From Streptomyces griseiscabiei (GTDB lineage: Bacteria; Actinomycetota; Actinomycetes; Streptomycetales; Streptomycetaceae), in the NCBI RefSeq assembly GCF_020010925.1, contig NZ_JAGJBZ010000001.1, positions 2,418,001 through 2,482,000 of the forward strand: a stretch of 64,000 bases of DNA. The letters run 5' to 3'. The notes below the pieces were generated by a model. That model was not told where the DNA came from. It ran no database searches and worked only from the letters and a program-made list of their open reading frames with translations. Shown here piece after piece: positions 1-6,597 of the stretch. Position numbers and translations under genes: made by a program. The number at the start of each line of letters is the position of its first letter. The stretch's first letter is position 1.

Positions 1-9
1 CGGCCGGGC

Positions 10-471
10 CTAACGGGACTCGTCCAGATACTCCCGCGCCGCCTCGCCCGCACGTGTGAACCAGTCGACCAGCAGCGCCAGTTCGTCCGCCGAGTACCGG
101 CCGAACAGCTCGGCGAGCCGGGTGTAGAACGGGCCGTAGACGGCCACCACGCGCTCGGCGGCGTCCGGGACGGCGACCACCCGGACCCGGCGCCCGTCGG
201 CCGGGTCCGGCTGCCGGGTCACGAAACCCCCGCGCTCCAGGCGGTTGAGGACGCCCGTCACCGCGCCCGTGGTGACATGAGCCCGTTCGGCGAGATCACC
301 GGCGCCGACCGGTTCGTCCCCGGCACCCAGGACGTACGCGAAACAGACGAGGTCCGTGACGCTCAGCCCGAGCCTCCGGGCGAACTCCTGCTGCCCGACG
401 ATCATCGTCGCGATCAGGCCGTCCATCGCACCGATCGCGTCCGGAACGGTGGGGCGGCGTTCGGCCTCCAT
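10..471 (-). CDS. MarR family transcriptional regulator
   Basis: A 153-residue winged-helix protein of the usual MarR length. Visible parts are an N-terminal dimerisation helix, a recognition region around residues 60-90 (HVTTGAVTGVLNRLERGGFV) and the charged wing DPADGRRVRV that is typical of the family. MarR proteins bind short palindromes as dimers and usually repress a neighbouring gene until a small ligand binds. The gene is divergent from the small HGxxPAAG gene at 588, and the gap contains an inverted repeat (501-513) that could be its operator. The ligand cannot be read from sequence. The ATG at 471 is the only convincing start. Confidence 0.9.
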   Translation of the reverse strand: MEAERRPTVPDAIGAMDGLIATMIVGQQEFARRLGLSVTDLVCFAYVLGAGDEPVGAGDLAERAHVTTGAVTGVLNRLERGGFVTRQPDPADGRRVRVVAVPDAAERVVAVYGPFYTRLAELFGRYSADELALLVDWFTRAGEAAREYLDESR

Positions 472-500
472 TGATATCGCCTCCGGGGCACGCTAGATTC

Positions 501-513
501 CTTACTTACTAAG
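501..513. promoter_or_regulatory. Candidate MarR operator
   Basis: A short AT-rich inverted repeat, CTTA-N5-TAAG, lies in the gap between the divergent MarR gene and the HGxxPAAG gene, about 30 bp from the MarR start. AT-rich palindromes in this position are typical MarR sites. The arms are only 4 bp, so this is suggestive only. Confidence 0.35.
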
Positions 514-587
514 ACATCATAGTCCGACGCCATGGGCGTGGCCGCGGCATGCCGTGGTGCGCCACGGCGAGCGAGGGGAGCAGACAC

Positions 588-974
588 GTGAGCCTTCACG
601 ACGACGGCCACACCGTCGCCGGCTGGACCGGCACCGCCATCGGCACCGTCGGATCGACGGCACTGGGTCTGGGCGTCTGCGGCTGGGCCCCGGGGTTCGT
701 CCTGGGCGCCGTCATCTGCGTGCTGGCGATCCTGGTCACCTGGGGTCTCCACCTCGGCGGCTGGGGCAAGCCGCCGGGCCCCCGCCCCCGTGACCAGTGG
801 AGCCCCCGGGTCCGCGACCTCTCCGCCCGCGGCGGCCACGCCGACTGCCTCGGCTGCCGCCTGGCCGGCCGCCGCCGCGCCCCGGCACCCCTCCCGACCG
901 CCTCCCTCGAAGCTCCCGCCACCGCCCCCGCCACCGCGCCCACGGCGGTCCCGGCGGGCGACGCGGCACCCTGA
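588..974 (+). CDS. HGxxPAAG family small membrane protein
   Basis: A 128-residue protein with the start DDGHTVAGWTGTAIG, two closely spaced hydrophobic segments (about residues 10-55) and then GWGKPPGPRPRDQW and the paired-cysteine stretch GHADCLGCRLAGR. This matches the Streptomyces HGxxPAAG family as I remember it. The C-terminus is a low-complexity Ala/Pro tail. The function of the family is unknown. I chose the GTG at 588 because a GAGGGGAG ribosome site sits 8 bases upstream; an ATG at 549 in the same frame has no such site and adds residues that do not fit the family. Confidence 0.75.
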   Translation: MSLHDDGHTVAGWTGTAIGTVGSTALGLGVCGWAPGFVLGAVICVLAILVTWGLHLGGWGKPPGPRPRDQWSPRVRDLSARGGHADCLGCRLAGRRRAPAPLPTASLEAPATAPATAPTAVPAGDAAP

Positions 975-992
975 GCGACGCCGACGATCACA

Positions 993-1004
993 GTAAACGC
1001 TTAC
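993..1004. promoter_or_regulatory. LacI-family operator
   Basis: GTAAACGCTTAC matches the general LacI/GalR operator pattern GTAARCGYTTAC with the central CG that these repressors contact through the hinge helix. It lies 68 bp before the LacI-family gene at 1072 and just after the stop of the HGxxPAAG gene, so autoregulation is the simplest reading. Confidence 0.75.
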
Positions 1005-1071
1005 CCTCTCCCCGGGCTCAAGTTCCCGGCCCGCAGCCCGCGACCAGCCCTCCATGCAGTAACGTCGAACC

Positions 1072-2187
1072 GTGACGGTCAATGAAAACGGTCCCCGGAG
1101 CAGCGCCGAAGCCAGTGGGGCCAAGCGTCGGCGGAGCAGCGCCACGGGCGGCGAGCGGCCCAGCACGATCCGGGATGTCGCCGCGCGGGCCGGGGTGTCC
1201 GTAGCAACCGTTTCCCGCACCCTGGCCGGCAACTACCCGGTGTCCACGGAGACCAGGGCCAGGGTGATGGCGGCGGTCGAGTCACTGCACTATGTGGTGA
1301 ACGTGCACGCCAAGGCGCTCTCCGGCCGGGTCGCGGGCCCGGTCGCGCTGGTCATCAAGGACATCACCGGCCCCTCCCTCGCCCATGTCGCGGCGGGGGT
1401 GGAGCAGGAGGCCGCCGACCGGGGCCGGCTGAGCCTGGTGTGCGCCACGCACGACGACTCGGCCCGCGAGGACGACCTGGTCCAGCTGATGCGCGAGCAG
1501 CACGCCGCCGCCGTCCTCCTCGTGGGCGGGGCCCGGCAGGACGAGGCGTACCGGCGGCGGATGGCCGAGTACGCGACGGCGCTGGACGCGGCGGGCTCCC
1601 GGCTGGTGCTGGTGGGCCGCCCGCCGCTGCCCGGCGATCTGCCGGTGACGGTGGTGCAGTACGACAACCGGGGCGGCGCCTTCCAGGCCGCCGACCATCT
1701 GCTGACCGCAGGGCACCGGCGGATCCTGTTCCTGGGCGGCGACCCCGGGCTCAGCACCTCCGACCAGCGCCGGGACGGCTTCCTGCACGCGCTGCGCGCC
1801 CACGGGGCCGCGCCCGCCGAGGAGTTGGAGCTGCCCGGGCCGTACACCCGTGTCTCGGGGTATCAGCGCACACGGGAGGCGCTGGCCGCCGGTCTGGACT
1901 TCACGGCGGTGTTCGCGGGCACCGACATGGTCGCCACGGGGGCGCTCGCCGCGCTGCGCGAGGCCGGTCTCGACGTCCCCGGTGATGTGTCCCTCGTCGG
2001 TTTCGACGACGTGCCCTTCGCCGCCGACCTCTCCCCCGCGCTCACCACGGTCCGGGTGCCGTACGAGGATCTGGGGCGTACGGCGGTCCGGCTGGCCCTG
2101 GAACGCGAGGAGCGTCTCGGGGGCGACGACCATGTGGTGCTGAGCACCCAGCTGGTGATCCGCCAGTCGGTACGCACCCTTTCGTGA
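1072..2187 (+). CDS. LacI family transcriptional regulator
   Basis: A 371-residue LacI/GalR regulator. An unstructured basic N-terminus of about 30 residues precedes the helix-turn-helix TIRDVAARAGVSVATVSRTL (about residues 32-51), the hinge region, and a periplasmic-binding-protein-like effector domain with GHRRILFLGG and GTDMVATGALAALREAGLDV near the C-terminus. Such proteins usually repress sugar uptake or breakdown genes. A canonical operator at 993-1004 suggests it controls its own promoter. The GTG start at 1072 is the only one that keeps the whole DNA-binding domain. The effector is unknown; the nearby polysaccharide lyases (10.6-14.4 kb) are possible targets but are not adjacent. Confidence 0.92.
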   Translation: MTVNENGPRSSAEASGAKRRRSSATGGERPSTIRDVAARAGVSVATVSRTLAGNYPVSTETRARVMAAVESLHYVVNVHAKALSGRVAGPVALVIKDITGPSLAHVAAGVEQEAADRGRLSLVCATHDDSAREDDLVQLMREQHAAAVLLVGGARQDEAYRRRMAEYATALDAAGSRLVLVGRPPLPGDLPVTVVQYDNRGGAFQAADHLLTAGHRRILFLGGDPGLSTSDQRRDGFLHALRAHGAAPAEELELPGPYTRVSGYQRTREALAAGLDFTAVFAGTDMVATGALAALREAGLDVPGDVSLVGFDDVPFAADLSPALTTVRVPYEDLGRTAVRLALEREERLGGDDHVVLSTQLVIRQSVRTLS

Positions 2188-2267
2188 GCGCGGCCACCGG
2201 CCGGTGAGGGCGGGGGAAAGCGGGGGACGGCGCGCTCGCGCGTCAACCCCCGCCTCCGCACGAGATC

Positions 2268-2282
2268 TTGACGAGGTGTCAA
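2268..2282. promoter_or_regulatory. Inverted repeat TTGAC-N5-GTCAA
   Basis: A perfect 5-5-5 palindrome in the 293-bp gap between the LacI gene and the secreted hydrolase gene, about 200 bp before the latter. It could be an operator; no adjacent regulator clearly owns it. Confidence 0.3.
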
Positions 2283-2480
2283 TCCGACGTCAGGGCTGCC
2301 GTAGTCCCCGCGACACCATCAGGTCAACCGTCCCGGACTATTGACTCGGATCACCTCAGTGGCGATTCTCGTCACATCGCTTGTGCCAGCCATGACAATC
2401 GGACTATGGCGTCGTGGGTGTTCAACGCGTCCCGGAACGGTCTGGCCGATCGACCGTGCATCCCCCGACCGAGGACGTGA

Positions 2481-4544
2481 GTGATGACCAGGACTCCACG
2501 CGCCCACCGCAGACGCAGACCCCTCATGGTGCTGGCGCTGTTCCTCACCACGATGGGCATGCTGCTCAGCCCGTCGTCCAGTTCGGCCGCGACCGGTGAG
2601 TGGTGGCTGCCCACCTCCCGGCCGTCGCCCGACTCCCAGATCAATGTGACGGGCGAGCCGTTCAAGGGGACCACCTCGGCGGGCGACGTGCGCGGCTTCG
2701 TCGACGCGCACAACCACCTGTTCTCCAACGAGGCGTTCGGCGGCCGGCTCATCTGCGGCAAGGTGTTCTCGAAGTCCGGTATCGCGGACGCGCTGAAGGA
2801 CTGTCCCGAGCACTACCCGGACGGCTCCCTCGCGCTCTTCGACTACATCACCCACGGCGGCGACGGCAAGCACGACCCGGTCGGCTACCCGACGTTCAAG
2901 GACTGGCCGGCGTACGACTCGATGACGCACCAGGCCAACTACTACGCCTGGATCGAGCGCGCCTGGCGCGGCGGCCAGCGGGTGCTCGTCAACGACCTGG
3001 TCACCAACGGGATGATCTGCTCGATCTACCCGTTCAAGGACCGCAGTTGTGACGAGATGACCTCGATCCGGCTGCAGGCGAAGCTGACGTACGACCTGCA
3101 GGACTACATCGACGCGCAGTACGGCGGCACGGGCAAGGGCTGGTTCCGGATCGTCACGGACAGCGCGCAGGCGCGTGAGGTGATCGCCGCGGGCAAACTC
3201 GCCGTCGTCCTGGGCGTGGAGACCTCCGAGCCGTTCGGCTGCAAGCAGATCCTCGACATCCCGCAGTGCAGCAAGCAGGACATCGACAAGGGCCTCGACG
3301 AGCTGTACGACCTGGGTGTGCGCAGCATGTTCCTGTGCCACAAGTTCGACAACGCGCTGTGCGGCGTCCGGTTCGACGAGCACGGTCTCGGTACGGCGAT
3401 CAACGTCGGCCAGTTCCTGTCGACCGGCACCTTCTGGCAGACCGAGAAGTGCAAGGGCCCGCAGAAGGACAACCCGATCGGCGGCGCGGCGACGGAGGCC
3501 GAGGAGGACCTGCCGGCCGGGGCCGAGGTGCCGGAGTACGACGAGAACGCCCAGTGCAACGTACGGGGGCTGACCGATCTCGGTGAGTACGCCGTGCAGG
3601 GCATGATGCAGCGCAAGATGATGCTCGAGATCGACCACATGAGCGTCAAGGCCACCGGCCAGGTCCTGGACATGTTCGAGGCCGCGTCCTACCCGGGCGT
3701 GCTGTCCTCGCACAGCTGGATGGACCTGAACTGGACCGAGCGGGTCTACTCCCTCGGCGGTTTCGTCGCCCAGTACATGCACGGCTCCGAGGAGTTCGTC
3801 AAGGAGGCCGAGCGCACCGACGCGCTGCGGACCAAGTACGACGTGGGCTACGGCTACGGCACCGACTTCAACGGCATCGGCGACCACCCCGCCCCGCGCG
3901 GCGCGAACACCTCCAACCCGGTGAAGTACCCCTTCAAGAGCGTCGACGGCGGCTCGACCATCGACAGGCAGACCACCGGTCAGCGCACCTTCGACTACAA
4001 CACCGACGGCGCGGCCCATGTCGGCATGATCCCCGACTGGATCGAGGACATCCGGCAGGTCGGCGGCCAGGGCGCCGTGGACGACCTCTTCAAGGGCGCC
4101 GAGTCCTACCTCGGCACCTGGGGCTCCTCCGAGGCCCACCAGGCGGGCGTGAACCTCGCCAAGGGGAAGACGGCGACGGCCAGTTCGTCCGAGTCGAACC
4201 CGGTCACCAGCTACCAGCCCGGCCGGGCCGTGGACGGTGACGGCGGCTCCCGCTGGGCGAGCGACTGGAGCGACTCCCAGTGGTGGAAGGTGGACCTCGG
4301 CACCTCGCGCACGGTCAAGAAGGTCACCCTCGACTGGGAGCGGGCGTACGGCAAGGCGTACCGGATCGACGTCTCCACCGACGGCTCGACGTGGAAGACC
4401 GTGTGGTCCACGACCTCGGGCGACGGTGGTCTGGACACGGCCGCCTTCACCGCCGTGACGGCGAGATATGTTCGAATGCTGGGGACCGACCGCGGCACGG
4501 ACTGGGGTTACTCCCTCTACGAGGTCGGCGTGTACAGCGGCTGA
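2481..4544 (+). CDS. Secreted M19-like metal hydrolase with F5/8 type C domain
   Basis: A 687-residue exported protein. Residues 1-38 form a Sec signal peptide (arginine-rich start, hydrophobic core, SSSSAA before the mature end). The catalytic part begins with FVDAHNHLFSNE (His77, His79), continues with EIDHMSVKATGQVLDM near residue 383 and SSHSWMDLN near 410, and has VGYGYGTDFNGIGDHP near 457. These resemble the metal-ligand blocks of M19 (membrane dipeptidase) and related amidohydrolases. From about residue 555 to the end is an F5/8 type C (discoidin, CBM32-like) domain, which usually binds glycans or surfaces. The substrate is unknown. GTG 2481 and ATG 2484 are adjacent in-frame starts; the GAGGA at 2471 fits ATG 2484 slightly better. 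Confidence 0.75.
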   Translation: MMTRTPRAHRRRRPLMVLALFLTTMGMLLSPSSSSAATGEWWLPTSRPSPDSQINVTGEPFKGTTSAGDVRGFVDAHNHLFSNEAFGGRLICGKVFSKSGIADALKDCPEHYPDGSLALFDYITHGGDGKHDPVGYPTFKDWPAYDSMTHQANYYAWIERAWRGGQRVLVNDLVTNGMICSIYPFKDRSCDEMTSIRLQAKLTYDLQDYIDAQYGGTGKGWFRIVTDSAQAREVIAAGKLAVVLGVETSEPFGCKQILDIPQCSKQDIDKGLDELYDLGVRSMFLCHKFDNALCGVRFDEHGLGTAINVGQFLSTGTFWQTEKCKGPQKDNPIGGAATEAEEDLPAGAEVPEYDENAQCNVRGLTDLGEYAVQGMMQRKMMLEIDHMSVKATGQVLDMFEAASYPGVLSSHSWMDLNWTERVYSLGGFVAQYMHGSEEFVKEAERTDALRTKYDVGYGYGTDFNGIGDHPAPRGANTSNPVKYPFKSVDGGSTIDRQTTGQRTFDYNTDGAAHVGMIPDWIEDIRQVGGQGAVDDLFKGAESYLGTWGSSEAHQAGVNLAKGKTATASSSESNPVTSYQPGRAVDGDGGSRWASDWSDSQWWKVDLGTSRTVKKVTLDWERAYGKAYRIDVSTDGSTWKTVWSTTSGDGGLDTAAFTAVTARYVRMLGTDRGTDWGYSLYEVGVYSG

Positions 4545-4574
4545 CCGCACCACCACGGGGGAAGAGAGATCCAC

Positions 4575-5180
4575 ATGGCACGCATGCCGTCGGCCGAGCG
4601 GCGCAGACAGCTCACCGAGGCCGCGATCCGCGCGATGACCCGGGACGGCGTCCCCAGGACGACGACCCGGTCCATCGCGGCCGAGGCAGGCGTGTCCCTG
4701 AGCGTCTTCCACTACTGCTTCGAGTCGAAGCAGGAGCTCCTCGAATCCGTGATCACCACCATCACCGGGCACTACGTGGCCTTGGTGCGGGAGGCGATCC
4801 GGCCCCAGGAGACGCTCAGGGAGACCGTCCGGGCCGGTTTCCAGGCGTACTGGGACCATGTGTCCGTCCACCCGGGCGAACACATGCTGACCTACGAACT
4901 GACCCAGTACGCCCTGCGCGAGCCCGGCTTCGAGCATCTGGCCCGGCGCCAGTACGAGATGTACTGCGCCACCTACACCGACCTCATCGAGCAGCTACGG
5001 CACTCGATGGGTTTCGAACTGGCCGTCCCCGTCCCGGTCCTGGCCCGCTACCTCGCCGCCATGACCGACGGCCTCACCCTCAACTTCCTGGTCCTCGGCG
5101 ACGACGCGACCTGGACGGACATCCTCGACACGATCACCGACCATGTGGCGGGGCTGGTGCGCGAGGAGGTCCGTCCGTAG
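4575..5180 (+). CDS. TetR family transcriptional regulator
   Basis: A 201-residue TetR protein. The N-terminal helix-turn-helix (TTTRSIAAEAGVSLSVFHYCF, about residues 29-49) is well formed and is followed by the usual SKQELLESV. The C-terminal part (HPGEHMLTYELTQYALREPG) resembles the BetI/AcrR-type ligand domain. It starts 30 bp after the secreted hydrolase and has a GGGGAAGAGAG ribosome site, so it could be transcribed with that gene. The ligand is unknown. Confidence 0.88.
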   Translation: MARMPSAERRRQLTEAAIRAMTRDGVPRTTTRSIAAEAGVSLSVFHYCFESKQELLESVITTITGHYVALVREAIRPQETLRETVRAGFQAYWDHVSVHPGEHMLTYELTQYALREPGFEHLARRQYEMYCATYTDLIEQLRHSMGFELAVPVPVLARYLAAMTDGLTLNFLVLGDDATWTDILDTITDHVAGLVREEVRP

Positions 5181-5185
5181 GGTCC

Positions 5186-5213
5186 CGGCGTCGGCCTCAG
5201 CGGGCCGACGCCG
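5186..5213. terminator. Bidirectional hairpin terminator between TetR gene and conservon
   Basis: An 11-bp GC-rich perfect stem (5186-5196 with 5203-5213) and a 6-nt loop between two convergent genes. The stop codon of the conservon GTPase lies in the loop, so the hairpin serves both genes with almost no spacer. Confidence 0.7.
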
Positions 5214-5778
5214 CGATCAGCCGGTCCAGGAGGGCGATCAGGACGTCGCGGGACGAGGTGCGTTCCCGGGCGTCGAAGAGGACCACGGGGGTGTTCTCGG
5301 GGAGGGCCAGGGAGTCACGGATGTCGTCGGGCTCGTAGGGGTGCTCGCCGTGGAAGCCGTTGACTCCGATGACGAACGGGATCTTGCGGCGTTCGAAGAA
5401 GTCGATGGCGGCGAAACTGGACTCGGGGCGGCGGACGTCGACGAGGACGACGGCGCCGAGGGCGCCGATCGCGAGGTCGTTCCACATGAACCAGAACCTC
5501 TGCTGTCCGGGCGTGCCGAACAGATAGAGGACGAGGTCCCGGCCGATGCTGATCCGGCCGAAGTCGAGGGCCACCGTCGTGGCGCTCTTCTCGGGAATGC
5601 CGTCGAGGTCGTCGACGCCGAGTCCGGCGGTGGTGAGGGGTTCCTCGGTGCGCAGCGGGACGATCTCGCTGACCGACCCGACCATGGTTGTCTTCCCGAC
5701 GCCGAAACCGCCGGCGATGAGGATCTTCACCGTGTCGGGAGCCGAAATCCCCTGGGGGGTGGGGTCAGAGCCGGCCAA
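5197..5778 (-). CDS. cvnD: Conservon GTPase (CvnD-type ATP/GTP-binding protein)
   Basis: A 193-residue small GTPase-like protein. The P-loop is GGFGVGKTT (residues 23-31), followed by the switch region with a conserved TTxxLDFGRI-like stretch and the LYLFGTPGQQRFWFMW block (G3, DxxG replaced by TPGQ as in MglA-like proteins). The usual NKxD base-specificity motif appears as VNGFHG, so nucleotide choice is uncertain. It is the last gene of a four-gene conservon. In Streptomyces conservons the kinase-like A, roadblock B, DUF742 C and GTPase D proteins form a membrane-associated complex likened to eukaryotic G-protein systems. The start is TTG at 5778, supported by GAGGGA 6 bases upstream; it overlaps the end of the previous gene by 14 nt, implying translational coupling. 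Confidence 0.92.
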   Translation of the reverse strand: MAGSDPTPQGISAPDTVKILIAGGFGVGKTTMVGSVSEIVPLRTEEPLTTAGLGVDDLDGIPEKSATTVALDFGRISIGRDLVLYLFGTPGQQRFWFMWNDLAIGALGAVVLVDVRRPESSFAAIDFFERRKIPFVIGVNGFHGEHPYEPDDIRDSLALPENTPVVLFDARERTSSRDVLIALLDRLIAASAR

Positions 5779-6121
5779 GGCCGTCCCTCACTTTCTTCAG
5801 CAGGTCCAGATCGGGGTTGCGGGAGATCAGGCGTGGCTGGCGCACGCTGATCCGGCCCGCTTCCAGCAGGTCGCAGAGCATGATGGCGACCACGCTGACC
5901 GGGAGGTCGAGGCCGGTGGCCAGCTCCGCCACCACGATCGGCTTGGCGCACAGCCTCAGGATCCGCGCGTGCTCCGGCTGCGGCCGGGTGCCCCCGGCCG
6001 GCTGCGGATCCACGGCGGTGACCATGGTGATGAGGGTGAAGTCGCCACGGGCGGGCCGGGTGCGGCCGCCCGTCAGGGTGAACGGGCGAACCAGCCGGCC
6101 CGCCGCGTCGCCTCCGTTCAC
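5765..6121 (-). CDS. cvnC: Conservon DUF742 protein (CvnC-type)
   Basis: A 118-residue DUF742 protein with the typical opening GRLVRPFTLTGGRTRP, a winged-helix-like middle (EHARILRLCAKPIVVAELA) and the ending LLKKVRDGLGRL. It is the third gene of the conservon; the family is thought to bind the roadblock and GTPase partners. I place the start at GTG 6121, one base after the stop codon of the roadblock gene, which is the coupled arrangement usual in conservons. An upstream in-frame GTG at 6151 would add 10 residues and overlap the previous gene; neither has a strong ribosome site. Confidence 0.88.
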   Translation of the reverse strand: MNGGDAAGRLVRPFTLTGGRTRPARGDFTLITMVTAVDPQPAGGTRPQPEHARILRLCAKPIVVAELATGLDLPVSVVAIMLCDLLEAGRISVRQPRLISRNPDLDLLKKVRDGLGRL

Positions 6122-6122
6122 C

Positions 6123-6551
6123 TCACTCGCCGCTGTCGGCCGCGACGACACCGGCGCGTGGGGCCGCGCTGAGGTGCTCGCCGATCTTCTTCACCAGCAT
6201 GTTCATCTGGTACGCGACGACGCCGACGTCCGCGCCCTGCCGGGTCAGCACCGCGAGGTTGGCGCCGGGTCCGGCGTTGGTGAGGATCAGGAAGGCGTTG
6301 CCCATCTCGATGAGCAGCTGGCGGACGGGGCCGCCGCGGAAGTCCATGCTGACGCCCTTGCTGAGGCTCATCAGGCCCGAGGCGGTGGCGGCGAGCCGCT
6401 CGGCGTCGTCGCGCAGGAACGCGGTGGATTTGCTGACGACCAGTCCGTCCTCGGAGAGCACGACGGCGTGGTCGACCTCGGCGACCCGGTCCACCAGTCC
6501 GGTGAGCAGCTGGTCGAGCTGGCTGTGCGTGGCGGGGATGGGGCGTGTCAT
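6123..6551 (-). CDS. cvnB: Conservon roadblock/LC7 protein (CvnB-type)
   Basis: A 142-residue roadblock/LC7 domain protein (HSQLDQLLTGLVDRVAEVDH at the start, then AVVLSEDGLVVSKS and QGADVGVVAYQMNMLVKKIG). Roadblock proteins bind MglA-like GTPases and often act as regulators of their nucleotide cycle. It lies between the sensor kinase and the DUF742 gene of the conservon. ATG 6551 is chosen because AAGGA is 8 bases upstream and the extra N-terminal 45 residues of the longer frame are low-complexity Pro/Thr. The gap to the kinase gene is 46 bp. Confidence 0.93.
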   Translation of the reverse strand: MTRPIPATHSQLDQLLTGLVDRVAEVDHAVVLSEDGLVVSKSTAFLRDDAERLAATASGLMSLSKGVSMDFRGGPVRQLLIEMGNAFLILTNAGPGANLAVLTRQGADVGVVAYQMNMLVKKIGEHLSAAPRAGVVAADSGE

Positions 6552-6597
6552 CTGTGTGTCCTTCAATGAGCGGTCTGCGTGGGGAGTCGGGGGGACG

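Noticed and set aside
2319..4937. Very long minus-strand open frame opposite the secreted hydrolase gene
   Set aside because: It is antisense to a clear exported enzyme, rich in Arg/Gly/Val as expected from GC-biased third positions, and has no ribosome site or recognisable domain.
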